Shown here one piece after another: positions 49,550 to 58,092 of a DNA stretch of 64,000 nucleotides (position 1 is its first letter; each line of letters opens with the position of its first letter). The stretch is taken from NCBI RefSeq assembly GCF_030518235.1, contig NZ_JAULSA010000002.1:372001-436000 (forward strand). Direction: 5' to 3'. The DNA comes from Saccharibacillus sp. CPCC 101409. GTDB taxonomy: Bacteria; Bacillota; Bacilli; Paenibacillales; Paenibacillaceae. The translations under genes and the position numbers were made by a program. A model generated the notes under the pieces. That model had not been told where the DNA came from, did no database searches, and was given only the letters and a program-made list of their open reading frames with translations.

Positions 49550-49669
49550 ATCGCTACGGTATTTGTGCATTCGCGCGAAACGGTCTGGGACAAATGGACG
49601 ATTTTGCAAAAGGCGAAGTTTTCGGAAAAAAAGAAAAAACCACCGTCTCCGGTGGTTTTACGCGTATAG
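49550..49669 (+). CDS. Possible 39-residue protein with ATC start
   Basis: AAAAAGGAGG, one of the best ribosome sites in the window, lies 8 bases before ATC 49550. That opens a frame beginning ATVFVHSRETVWDKWT with a basic end. It runs into the opposite-strand tRNA terminator and stops at the edge of the tRNA gene. A GTG six codons in is a weaker alternative. Existence is uncertain. Confidence 0.35.
   Translation: MATVFVHSRETVWDKWTILQKAKFSEKKKKPPSPVVLRV
49624..49657 (-). terminator. Terminator of the tRNA-Val gene
   Basis: On the minus strand AACCACCG/CGGTGGTT (8 bp, 4-base loop) is followed by TTTTCTTTTTTT. Confidence 0.88.
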
Positions 49670-49738
49670 GACGGATGGGGATCGAACCCATGACCCCTAC
49701 CCTGTCAAGATAGTGCTCTCCCGCTGAGCTACCGTCCT
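49667..49738 (-). tRNA. tRNA-Val (GAC)
   Basis: A full cloverleaf reads on the minus strand. The acceptor stem is AGGACGG/CCGTCCT, the anticodon arm CTATC-TTGACAG-GGTAG has anticodon GAC at 49704-49706, and the T-arm contains GGTTCGATCC. CCA is not encoded. Confidence 0.95.
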
Positions 49739-49831
49739 GCATTCATGACTTGAACTGAATCAGTTCGTGTCGACAAGAAAGATCATACCACGAACGATAG
49801 AGGGAGAGCAAGCGTTTTATCGAAAAAAGCC

Positions 49832-50575
49832 TCAAAATTCTTTCGCCCGACGTTTGCGATATGCGCCCGGGGTGATGCCGACCTGCTGCTTGAACGCCTG
49901 GGTGAAGTGGCTTTGATCGCTCCAGCGGAGCAGGGCGCAGATGTCGGACAAGCGGTATTCGCCCAGGTCCAGCAGCCGCTTGGCTTCTTCGATCCGTTCG
50001 CGGCGGATGTAGGCGGAGAGGGGGAAGCCGGTTTCCTTTTTGCACAGGCGCGACAGATAGGTCGGATTCAACCCGAACGCCCGGCCGAGCCGGGATAAAG
50101 GCAGATCCTCGTACAGATGGCTGAAAATATAATGCCGGCACGCCTCGAATGTCCGCCCGGCGCTCTGTTCGCGCACGCCGCGCACTCTTCTTGCGAAGTC
50201 GAGCATCGCCGAGCTGTTCAGGTCGTCCACGCTCTGCGCGGTATGCAGGTCTTCCAGCCGCTGGATATACAGATCGCTCAGCGTAAACGCGATCTCCGAA
50301 TCGACTCCGCCTTCGATCGCCGCCCGCGTGTACAGCGTAATGCCGCAGATCGCCAGATTCTTGCGGTGGCGAAGCAGGCTGCTGCGCGAAAGGACGCCGA
50401 CACGCTCCTGCTCCCATTCGGACTGCATAAACCTTTCCAATTCCGATTCCCGGCCTTCGCGGATATACTGCAGCATCCTGCGTTCTCTCGGCAGATCGTG
50501 GTGCAGCCGCGCTTCCTGCCGGCTCAGGGCCAGCGTGCGCAGCAGTTCGCGGTCGTCGGCAAACGTCGATTCCAT
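49832..50575 (-). CDS. AraC-family transcriptional regulator
   Basis: A 247-residue regulator. The N-terminal 140 residues are helical and unlike the usual cupin domain. The C-terminal 100 form an AraC double helix-turn-helix ([38 protein letters not shown]). AAAGGAG precedes ATG 50575. It is divergent from the GH3 beta-glucosidase gene with 184 bases between, so it probably controls that gene. Confidence 0.92.
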   Translation of the reverse strand: MESTFADDRELLRTLALSRQEARLHHDLPRERRMLQYIREGRESELERFMQSEWEQERVGVLSRSSLLRHRKNLAICGITLYTRAAIEGGVDSEIAFTLSDLYIQRLEDLHTAQSVDDLNSSAMLDFARRVRGVREQSAGRTFEACRHYIFSHLYEDLPLSRLGRAFGLNPTYLSRLCKKETGFPLSAYIRRERIEEAKRLLDLGEYRLSDICALLRWSDQSHFTQAFKQQVGITPGAYRKRRAKEF

Positions 50576-50759
50576 ATTAGGTCGCTCCTTTCGCGGCTTA
50601 TGCCGGTTCGATCGCATTTCGCTTGTATTCATTTTAACCGATAGGTACGGAATCCGACAAAAAGATCGCTTTTTCGACAGAATCCCGGCTTGTAACCGCT
50701 CTAAAATGGAAGTTGAACAAACAAAAAACGTACCGTATCCAACCGAGAGGAGCACGAAT

Positions 50760-53108
50760 ATGACGCAGCCTGACCAAAGTTCCGCAGCCCGCACGCCCGA
50801 CCTCAAGCAGCTGATCGCCCAAATGACTCTGGAGGAGAAAGCCGACCTCTGCTCGGGCAAAGACTTCTGGCATACCCGGGACATCGAACGTCTCGGCATT
50901 CCGTCCATCATGATGACCGACGGCCCGCACGGGCTGCGCAAGCAGGCGGAAGGCGCGGACCATCTGGGCCTGAGCGACAGCGTGCCCGCGACCTGTTTTC
51001 CGTCGGCGGCCGGCATCGCGTCGTCCTGGGACCGGAAGCTGATTACACGCATGGGCGAAGCGCTGGGCGAAGAGTGCCAGGCCGAGAACGTGGCGATTCT
51101 GCTCGGACCGGGGGCGAATATCAAGCGATCGCCGCTGTGCGGCCGCAATTTCGAATACTTTTCGGAAGATCCGTATTTGTCGGCGGAGATCGCGGCCAGC
51201 CACATCCGGGGCGTACAAAGCCGAGGCGTCGGCACGTCGCTCAAGCACTTCGCCGTCAACAACCAGGAGCACCGCCGGATGTCGGTGGACGCGATCGTCG
51301 ACGAGCGGACGCTGCGCGAGATCTACCTGGCGAGCTTCGAAGGCGCGGTGAAGCAGGGTCGGCCGTGGACGGTGATGAGTTCGTACAACCGGGTCAACGG
51401 CACGTATGCGTCGGAGAACGAAATCCTGCTGAGCGATATCCTCAAAGAAGAGTGGGGACTGGAAGGCTTCGTCGTCTCCGACTGGGGCGCGGTCAACGAG
51501 CGGGCGGACGGCCTTGCGGCGGGGCTTGAGCTGGAGATGCCGTCGAGCGGCGGGATCGGCGCCGCCAAGATCGCGGAAGCCGTCGGGAACGGCAGTCTGC
51601 CGGAGAAGAAGCTGGACGCCGCGGTCGAGCGGATTCTGCGCATCGTGTTCCGGTCGGTGGAGGAGAAAGTCGAGCACGCGTCGTACGACAAAGAACAGCA
51701 TCACCGGCTGGCGCGCGAAGTCGCGAGCGAAAGCATGGTGCTGCTGAAAAACGAAAACGGTATTCTGCCGCTCAAGCGCTCGGGCAGGATCGCGGTGATC
51801 GGCGAGCTGGCGAAGCGTCCGCGCTACCAGGGCGGCGGCAGTTCGCATATCAAGCCGACGAAGCTGGACAATATTTACGACGAGTTTGCTGGGGAAGCGG
51901 GCGAGGCGCAGGTGAGCTACGCGGACGGCTACAAGCTCAAAGGCGACAAAGTGGACGAAAATGCGATCGCGGAAGCGGTGAAGCTGGCGCGCGAGTCCGA
52001 TGTGACGGTGCTGTTCGCCGGACTGCCGGACGCGTACGAATCGGAAGGGTACGACCGCAGTCACCTGCGTCTGCCGGACAACCAGCTTCGGCTGATTGAA
52101 GAATTGACGCGCGCGGGCGCGAAGCTTGTGGTCGTGCTCAGCAACGGTTCTCCGGTCGAGATGCCGTGGCTGGGCGGCGTCAAAGGCCTGCTCGAAGCTT
52201 ATCTGGGCGGCCAGGCGCTCGGCGGCGCGATCGCGGATCTGCTGTTCGGCGCCGTCAGCCCGTCGGGCAAACTGGCCGAGACGTTCCCGATGCGGCTGGA
52301 AGACACGCCCGCTTTCCTGAATTTCCCGGGAAATGGCGACCGTGTCGAGTACCGCGAGGGCATCTATGTGGGCTACCGCTACTATGATAAAAAAGCGGTC
52401 GAGCCGCTGTTCCCGTTCGGCTTCGGACTGTCGTACACAACGTTCGCTTACTCCGACCTGAAGCTGGGCGCGGCAAGCGCGGCGGCGGACGAAGGCGTGG
52501 AAGTCAGCGTCAAAGTGACGAACACCGGCGGCGTCAAAGGCAAGGAAGTCGCGCAGCTGTATGTCCGGGATGTGGAGAGCGCCGTGGATCGCCCGCAGCG
52601 GGAATTGAAAGGGTTTGAAAAAGTAGAGCTTGAGCCGGGCGAAAGTACGACGGTGTATTTTGCGCTCGACCGCAGAGCTTTTGCCTACTACGACGTCCAA
52701 AAGAGCGGCTGGCGCGTGGAAAGCGGCGTGTTCGAGGTGAGCGTCGGATCGTCTTCGCGCGAACTCGCGCTGACGGCCGAAGTGCAGATCGAAGGCGACG
52801 AGCCGAAGCCGGAGCCGATCCATCGCAATTCGCTAATCGGCGATCTGATGCAGCCGGGACGTCTGTCGCCGGAGCAAAAAGCGCTGCTGGACGATTTCCT
52901 GCGGGGCGGGCTGTTTACGCCGCCCGCGGAAGACGAAGCGCCGGCCGGAACGGACGGCGAAGAAGACGACGAACACGACGAGCAAGGCAACGCCGGCATG
53001 ATGGAAGCCGTCGGGCGCTATCTTCCGCTTCGGGCCGCGGTCGGCTTCGCGGCCAAACCGGACGGGGAGCGGAAGCTGGGCGACCTGCTGGAGAAACTGA
53101 ATGGCTGA
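50760..53108 (+). CDS. Beta-glucosidase, GH3
   Basis: A 782-residue family 3 hydrolase without a signal peptide, so intracellular. The TIM barrel contains [12 protein letters not shown] and the nucleophile D241 in GFVVSDWG. An alpha/beta sandwich domain and a fibronectin III-like domain (about 590-670) follow. The last 90 residues form an acidic, Pro/Asp/Glu-rich tail with [12 protein letters not shown] not typical of the family. It should release glucose from beta-glucosides. GAGAGGAG precedes ATG 50760. Confidence 0.94.
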   Translation: MTQPDQSSAARTPDLKQLIAQMTLEEKADLCSGKDFWHTRDIERLGIPSIMMTDGPHGLRKQAEGADHLGLSDSVPATCFPSAAGIASSWDRKLITRMGEALGEECQAENVAILLGPGANIKRSPLCGRNFEYFSEDPYLSAEIAASHIRGVQSRGVGTSLKHFAVNNQEHRRMSVDAIVDERTLREIYLASFEGAVKQGRPWTVMSSYNRVNGTYASENEILLSDILKEEWGLEGFVVSDWGAVNERADGLAAGLELEMPSSGGIGAAKIAEAVGNGSLPEKKLDAAVERILRIVFRSVEEKVEHASYDKEQHHRLAREVASESMVLLKNENGILPLKRSGRIAVIGELAKRPRYQGGGSSHIKPTKLDNIYDEFAGEAGEAQVSYADGYKLKGDKVDENAIAEAVKLARESDVTVLFAGLPDAYESEGYDRSHLRLPDNQLRLIEELTRAGAKLVVVLSNGSPVEMPWLGGVKGLLEAYLGGQALGGAIADLLFGAVSPSGKLAETFPMRLEDTPAFLNFPGNGDRVEYREGIYVGYRYYDKKAVEPLFPFGFGLSYTTFAYSDLKLGAASAAADEGVEVSVKVTNTGGVKGKEVAQLYVRDVESAVDRPQRELKGFEKVELEPGESTTVYFALDRRAFAYYDVQKSGWRVESGVFEVSVGSSSRELALTAEVQIEGDEPKPEPIHRNSLIGDLMQPGRLSPEQKALLDDFLRGGLFTPPAEDEAPAGTDGEEDDEHDEQGNAGMMEAVGRYLPLRAAVGFAAKPDGERKLGDLLEKLNG

Positions 53109-53688
53109 GCGTTCGTTTTTTCGCGAATCCGCCAAGCCGCAGCGTTCCGCCAAAGAGCTGGAGAAGCTTGAAGCCGCTTTGCAGAGCAGAGGCGCGGACC
53201 GGGAGAACGAAGCCGCGCTGATGCAGCTGGCCGATACCGGGAAGAAGCCGGAACGGAAAATGGCCTATCACGCGCTGGCGGAAGCGGGTTCCGCAGCCGC
53301 CGTGCGCCGTTTGCTGGAAGAACTGGGCTTTGCCGACGAGGAGGCGGTCTGCGAAGCGCTCAAACGCTTCGGCCCGGAGCTTGCGGCCGAGCCGCTGGTT
53401 ACGTTTGCGGAGCAAAAATGGAAGCAGTACGAGAATCTGTCGATTACGCTCGGCCTGGCTTTCGAGGGGGTGCTGACAGCCTGCGCGTGCAGCGATCCCG
53501 ATACGTTGGAACCCGAGGTCTTGAAGCGTCTGCTGGCCGTGGCCCGGAAAGCGGCGGAGATCGAGCCCGAACCGGACGATCCGAATAATCCGTACGCGTA
53601 CATCGAAGCGGAATTGGAGATCCGGCGGGTCAATCTATCGGCTCGCGGCATTCTGCAAGAAGCGAGGGAGCGTCGAACAAGACCTTAA
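53101..53688 (+). CDS. Hypothetical HEAT-repeat-like protein
   Basis: A 195-residue helical protein with repeated helical pairs ([24 protein letters not shown]) resembling HEAT repeats, which usually bind proteins. It overlaps the GH3 gene by 8 bases and must be cotranslated with it. A link to the GH3 enzyme or its acidic tail is possible but unproven. Confidence 0.75.
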   Translation: MAERSFFRESAKPQRSAKELEKLEAALQSRGADRENEAALMQLADTGKKPERKMAYHALAEAGSAAAVRRLLEELGFADEEAVCEALKRFGPELAAEPLVTFAEQKWKQYENLSITLGLAFEGVLTACACSDPDTLEPEVLKRLLAVARKAAEIEPEPDDPNNPYAYIEAELEIRRVNLSARGILQEARERRTRP

Positions 53689-53772
53689 TCGTGTAATAAG
53701 ATAGGGAGGGCTTTGGTTTGGACACCGCGAGCGCAGAGCCCCGCGATCCACACACAAAGGAGGAGATCCCTT

Positions 53773-54039
53773 TTGGAACGCATGGGACAATTCAACCGCC
53801 GCCGCGAGCTGCGGCGCGAAATTCTGGGCAGGCTGTACGATAATTGGTTCGAGCTGGACGGAGAACCTTCCGTTCTTTCGAAAGAACAGCTCGGCGAGGC
53901 GAAAGAATTGAAGCTGGCTTACCGTTATTTGGCGGATAAAGGATTGATCCGCCTGCATTCGGTCGAAAGCGGCGGCTATGAAATTTCGATTACGATCCAG
54001 GGCATCGACCGGGTGGAAATGACGAACGAGAACGAGTAA
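53773..54039 (+). CDS. Hypothetical protein, winged-helix-like, 88 residues
   Basis: A small charged protein (YDNWFELDGEPSVLSKEQL, LAYRYLADKGLIRLHSV) with the layout of a winged helix, but no family is recognised. TTG 53773 follows AGGAGGAG at 6 bases. It ends before a strong hairpin terminator. Confidence 0.72.
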   Translation: MERMGQFNRRRELRREILGRLYDNWFELDGEPSVLSKEQLGEAKELKLAYRYLADKGLIRLHSVESGGYEISITIQGIDRVEMTNENE

Positions 54040-54086
54040 ATATCGGATGATCGAAAGAAAGAAAATATCGGGCGGGCAAGCCCGGC

Positions 54087-54121
54087 CCAAAAACCGGCAC
54101 GGATTCCGCGCCGGTTTTTGG
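54087..54121. terminator. Bidirectional terminator before the MpsC-like genes
   Basis: CCAAAAACCGGC (54087-54098) pairs with GCCGGTTTTTGG (54110-54121). It serves the plus-strand gene and the convergent minus-strand pair. Confidence 0.8.
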
Positions 54122-54200
54122 ACGTGCCTATTTATTGTGCTTCATACGACCGGCGGACCGCTGGATCGGATCGACCGAAACAGGAGCCGCGAGCGGGATT

Positions 54201-54971
54201 TTAAGCGCGCACGTCCGGATTGGCCGGCAGCGGGCGCGAAGCCGAAGAAACTTCGAGTTCAACATCGGCTTCCGGCGGCGTTTCGTCACGGGCCTCGAAA
54301 GCGCAGACCATCACGCTGCGGTCGAGTTCGAATGTCCAGTCGAGATAAATGCCCTGCATATTGCGGCCGAGAATCTTGTCGAAATGGGCTTCTTTGATAA
54401 AATGGGTTTTCTCTACTTTTCGTTTGGCGACGCGCAGCGCGTCGGCATGTCCGTTCTCGATCAGCGCCTGTTCCAATTCGATCAGCAGGCCGTTGCGCAC
54501 GATGACCAGAAAGTCTTCGCCGATCCAAAAAGAATGTACGGCATCCGGAAACTTTTCCACGGTATGCGTAATCTGTCCCACTTTTTTGTGAACCTGTTCT
54601 TTGCCGCTGTAAATATCGTCTTTTTCCTGATAAACGGATTCGCTCATCACGACGGTAATCAGGCAGGACAGATCTTCGTCGCTCCAATCGTAATAGAAAT
54701 GCGCGATCGAAAGCCCCATATCCGACTTTAAATATTCGCGGAATTCGGACAGCATGTAACCGACAATAAGCTCGCGGGTGGAACTCAAAGCGCCGTGCGC
54801 CCGTTCTTCGATCAGGGACTGTACCGTGCTGTTCAGAAAACCTTCCACTCGGATCAGGAGACACTTTTCGGTCGAAGCCACGCGGATGCTTTCCGGCGAC
54901 TTGTCGAAATTGTTGGCGAACAGTTCTTCGACTTTTTGCTGAATTCTGGGTCTGAGCGATTCGAGCGGCAT
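54201..54971 (-). CDS. MpsC-like (DUF2294) protein, paralog 1
   Basis: A 256-residue soluble protein with two similar halves, each carrying a strand pair and a helix followed by an FYYDWSDEDLSC-like core. It resembles the Na-translocating system protein MpsC family, linked in staphylococci to membrane potential and CO2/bicarbonate supply. The MpsA/B partners are not seen here. The start ATG 54971 is 13 bases from AAAGGAG, a long spacing. It lies 54 bases after paralog 2. Confidence 0.6.
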   Translation of the reverse strand: MPLESLRPRIQQKVEELFANNFDKSPESIRVASTEKCLLIRVEGFLNSTVQSLIEERAHGALSSTRELIVGYMLSEFREYLKSDMGLSIAHFYYDWSDEDLSCLITVVMSESVYQEKDDIYSGKEQVHKKVGQITHTVEKFPDAVHSFWIGEDFLVIVRNGLLIELEQALIENGHADALRVAKRKVEKTHFIKEAHFDKILGRNMQGIYLDWTFELDRSVMVCAFEARDETPPEADVELEVSSASRPLPANPDVRA

Positions 54972-55025
54972 GAGGGTGCATAATCTCCTTTTTTGATTCA
55001 TTATACAATGAGCCGAGGGCAACAC

Positions 55026-55730
55026 TCAATTCAGCAGTTCGCGCGGCGGTTTGTTGAATACGTAGACCAGCACGCTAAGATCGTGATGAAACGCCCAGTC
55101 CAGATATACAGCGTCAAGGCTGCGGCCGGTTTCCTCGCTGAAAGGCTTGTCCGAAGCGAACTTCGGTTTTTCGACTTTGCGTTTGGACATGCGCAGCGCT
55201 TCGGTATGTCCGTCTTTGACCAGGGCTTTCTCCACTTCGATCAGCGTTCCTTCGCGAATGATGATCAGCAGACGTTCTTCCAGCCAGTAGGAATAAATTT
55301 TGTCGGGGAATTTCTGAGCTTCGTATGTAATGGCGGCAACGTGGCGATGGACTTTGCTTTGACCGGGGTAAGGAACGTTTTCCCGCAGGTAGAGCGGTTC
55401 GCTCAGCATCATGAAGATCATGCAGGACAGATCTTCGTCGTTCCAGTCGTAGAAGCGCAAATCGACCGAAAGACCGCAGTCCTGGCATACGTAGCGGCAG
55501 AGTTCGGGGATCAGGTAGCCGGTCATCAGTTCTCTGGTCGATTGCAGCGCGCCATGGGACTCTTCGTGAATCATCGATTCAACAATCGGCTGCAGGAATC
55601 GTTCGGCGCAGATCACAAGGCAGCTGCCGTCGAGCATCACATTGACCCGGGCCGGGGAAATGCCGAAGTGCTCGGCGAATAGGGCCAGTGTCTTATAACG
55701 GATGCTATCCGTTAGCGCATATTTTAACAT
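55026..55730 (-). CDS. MpsC-like (DUF2294) protein, paralog 2
   Basis: A 234-residue protein clearly related to its neighbour: HGALQSTRELMTGYLIPEL matches HGALSSTRELIVGYMLSEF, and RFYDWNDEDLSCM matches HFYYDWSDEDLSCL. The order of motifs is the same, so the pair arose by tandem duplication. GAGGAG precedes ATG 55730. It is first in the two-gene operon. The function is inferred only from family resemblance. Confidence 0.6.
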   Translation of the reverse strand: MLKYALTDSIRYKTLALFAEHFGISPARVNVMLDGSCLVICAERFLQPIVESMIHEESHGALQSTRELMTGYLIPELCRYVCQDCGLSVDLRFYDWNDEDLSCMIFMMLSEPLYLRENVPYPGQSKVHRHVAAITYEAQKFPDKIYSYWLEERLLIIIREGTLIEVEKALVKDGHTEALRMSKRKVEKPKFASDKPFSEETGRSLDAVYLDWAFHHDLSVLVYVFNKPPRELLN

Positions 55731-55975
55731 TTTCGGTGGCTCCTCTCTGGGTGAGACAGGCCAATCTGTTTGGATAAGCTGGAGGAATAAGAATGATATC
55801 AAATACGTCTACTTAAAATAAACCCAAATACCTAGGATAGAACATAAAAAATCCACCCATTTGCACTATTTTAGTTGGAATAATATTCGAATACAGGATT
55901 TTCGGAGGAAATACGAACACAGATTTGTATCGAAAGGTCCCCGACTGTATTCCCGGATGTCTAAAAAATAAAGAA
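55731..55975 (-). other. AT-rich upstream region of the MpsC-like pair
   Basis: No gene is supported. The stretch is markedly AT-rich and should hold the promoter, but I could not choose a convincing -35/-10 pair. Confidence 0.3.
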
Positions 55976-56040
55976 TCGAAAAAAGCCGGATGCCGGCGAA
56001 CGCTGTCTAAAAGAAGCGATCGCCGATATCCGGCTTTTTT
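55976..56040 (-). terminator. Terminator of the hxlAB operon
   Basis: AAAAGCCGGAT (55981-55991) pairs with ATCCGGCTTTT (56028-56038) across a 36-base loop. A run of T follows on both strands. Confidence 0.8.
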
Positions 56041-56061
56041 GTTTTTACAATATATTTCCTT

Positions 56062-56643
56062 CTATTCCAGATTGGCATGTCTGCCGTACATCCGGTTCGT
56101 ATCGAGACCCCGGCGCTGCATCAGGCGCAGCACGCAGGCGTCGCCGAACAGCAGCAGGACCTGCTCGAACAGCGAACCCATCGGCTGGATGGTCGCATAG
56201 TCGCCCTGTTCGCGCGACTTGGGAGCGCCGGGCAGAATCACCGTCAGCGAAGCCAGCTTCGCCAGGGTCGAGTCTGCTTTGAGCGTGACGACGGCCACGT
56301 CGGCGCCGAGCGAGCGGGCCTGCTCGGCCATCGGCACGAGCGTACGGGTCTCGCCGGAACCGGAGCCGATCACCAGCAGATCGCCCGGCCCGATCCCCGG
56401 CGTCGTCGTCTCGCCGACGACGTAAGCCGCGCTGCCGCTGTGCATCAGGCGCATTGCCAGCGCTTTGGCCATCAAGCCGGAGCGGCCGGCTCCGGCGGTA
56501 AATACGTTCGCCGCGCCGTCCAGCGCGTCCGCGAACGCTTCCGCCTGCGCCGCGTCGATGCCGCGCACGGCTTCGCCGAGCTCCGCGGCGATTACCGCCG
56601 CAAAGTCCGCCGCGCCCGAAGGGGCGGAAGAAAGTCCGCTCAT
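56062..56643 (-). CDS. hxlB: 6-phospho-3-hexuloisomerase
   Basis: A 193-residue SIS-domain isomerase that converts hexulose 6-phosphate to fructose 6-phosphate in the ribulose monophosphate pathway. The phosphosugar-binding core has AGAGRSGLMAKALAMRLMH and IGSGSGETRTL. The conserved QPMGSLFEQ near the C-terminus carries the catalytic Glu. It lies 4 bases after hxlA. Confidence 0.95.
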   Translation of the reverse strand: MSGLSSAPSGAADFAAVIAAELGEAVRGIDAAQAEAFADALDGAANVFTAGAGRSGLMAKALAMRLMHSGSAAYVVGETTTPGIGPGDLLVIGSGSGETRTLVPMAEQARSLGADVAVVTLKADSTLAKLASLTVILPGAPKSREQGDYATIQPMGSLFEQVLLLFGDACVLRLMQRRGLDTNRMYGRHANLE

Positions 56644-56647
56644 CGGC

Positions 56648-57298
56648 TCAGACCCGAGCCGCCGCGGAACCGGCTTCGATCAGGCGGCGCATCTCGGCCG
56701 CCGTACCCGCCTTGTCGGCCTGGCCGGCGATGCCTCCGCCGACGATGACCAGATCCGGCTGCGCCGCGATCACGCCCGGCAGCGTGTCCAGCTTGATGCC
56801 GCCCGCGACGGCCGTTTTGGCGTTCTTCACGACCGATTTGATCGTTTGCAGATCCTCGAACGGGCTTTGTCCTTCGGCCTGCAGATCGTAGCCGGTATGC
56901 ACGCAGATGTAGTCCACGCCCAGCGCGTCGACCTGCGCCGCGCGCTCCGCCAGATTCGGCACACTGATCATGTCGATCAGGATTTCCGTGCCGTGTTTCT
57001 TCGCTTCTTCGACCGCGCCGCGGATCGTCGAATCGCTGCTCGCGCCCAGAACGGTCACGATGCTTGCGCCCGCTTCCGACGCTTTCAGCACTTCGTAGCC
57101 GCCCGCGTCCATGACTTTCAGGTCCGCCAGAACGTCGAGCTGCGGGAACGCGTCTTTGAGCGCTTTGACCGCGTGCAGCCCTTCGTTGATCACGATCGGA
57201 GTCCCGATCTCCACAATATCGATATAAGCCTGCACTTCGGACACGACCCCGATCGCGCCCGGAATATCCACCAGATCCAAAGCCAATTGCAATTTCAT
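56648..57298 (-). CDS. hxlA: 3-hexulose-6-phosphate synthase
   Basis: A 216-residue TIM-barrel enzyme of the OMP decarboxylase superfamily. It condenses formaldehyde with ribulose 5-phosphate, detoxifying formaldehyde. ALDLVDIPGA, the metal/phosphate motif DLKVMDAGGYE and VVAGGI-like AVAGGIKLD are intact. AAGGAG precedes the ATG. It is first in the hxlAB operon, divergent from hxlR. Confidence 0.95.
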   Translation of the reverse strand: MKLQLALDLVDIPGAIGVVSEVQAYIDIVEIGTPIVINEGLHAVKALKDAFPQLDVLADLKVMDAGGYEVLKASEAGASIVTVLGASSDSTIRGAVEEAKKHGTEILIDMISVPNLAERAAQVDALGVDYICVHTGYDLQAEGQSPFEDLQTIKSVVKNAKTAVAGGIKLDTLPGVIAAQPDLVIVGGGIAGQADKAGTAAEMRRLIEAGSAAARV

Positions 57299-57455
57299 AT
57301 TGTAACACTCCTTATCGGTTAAGTTGGGTAAACAGGCGGAGTTAGACTCTCGAGGCCTTCCGACGAGGGCCCCGGTTCTCTCCGCTGGGTAAATTGTAAG
57401 CCCCGGTTTCGCAAAGCGGAAGAAGGCACTTCAAAGTGGGAAAGTTACGCCGAGG

Positions 57456-57548
57456 ATACTATTGTGCGGGGCGCGGGTTTGAGCGGACCGGTATGGAAGA
57501 AGAGCGTACTTTCTTTGCGGGGGAGTACCCTCCCGTTGTATACTATTG
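57456..57548. promoter_or_regulatory. Direct repeats in the hxlR-hxlA intergenic region
   Basis: ATACTATTG occurs at 57456-57464 and 57540-57548, 84 bp apart (eight turns). In Bacillus subtilis HxlR binds two direct repeats before hxlA, so these are candidate sites. The second overlaps a possible TATACT -10 (57539-57544) of hxlR. Confidence 0.45.
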
Positions 57549-57614
57549 GAGCTTGACGCGAACGAAAACAGAAGAAATGCAAATCAAATAAAAGCGGCGG
57601 ACGGAGGCCAAACG

Positions 57615-57989
57615 ATGGCGAGCGAAGTAAAAGAACGGATCGACCTGCAGGCGATCAACTGCGAGAAAGAATTGACGTTGGCCGTGATCGGGGGCAAATG
57701 GAAGCTGATTATCCTGTGGCATCTGGGCCTTGAAGGCACCAAGCGCTTCAGCGAATTGAAAAAGCTGATCCCGAATATCACCCAGAAAATGCTGACCAAT
57801 CAATTGCGGGAATTGGAAGAGGATCTGCTGGTGCACCGCGAGGTATACCGGGAGGTGCCGCCGAAGGTGGAATACTCGCTGACCCCGTACGGGGAGAGTC
57901 TGATTCCGGTGCTGCGGATGATGTACGATTGGGGGAAGCAATACGGCGAAGAGGTGATTTGGAAAACGCCGGCTGAGGAAGCGAATTAA
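57615..57989 (+). CDS. hxlR: HxlR-family transcriptional regulator
   Basis: A 124-residue winged-helix protein of the HxlR family. [19 protein letters not shown] and [25 protein letters not shown] are the family hallmarks. It is divergent from hxlAB, as the Bacillus formaldehyde-responsive activator is. The cysteine C14 lies just before the helix-turn-helix, where formaldehyde-sensing relatives have their reactive cysteine. ATG 57615 follows GGAGG. Confidence 0.93.
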   Translation: MASEVKERIDLQAINCEKELTLAVIGGKWKLIILWHLGLEGTKRFSELKKLIPNITQKMLTNQLRELEEDLLVHREVYREVPPKVEYSLTPYGESLIPVLRMMYDWGKQYGEEVIWKTPAEEAN

Positions 57990-57999
57990 ATAGAGGGAG

Positions 58000-58023
58000 A
58001 AGCGCCTGCCGGGGCGCTTTTTT
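58000..58023 (+). terminator. Terminator after hxlR
   Basis: AAGCGCC (58000-58006), a 6-base loop, GGCGCTT (58013-58019), then T-run. Confidence 0.88.
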
Positions 58024-58092
58024 CTTGCAGATCGTTTGTCGTGAAGCGGACTGCCGGGTCATAAGCGCTTTGCCCGAGACGGGGAGTTTCGT

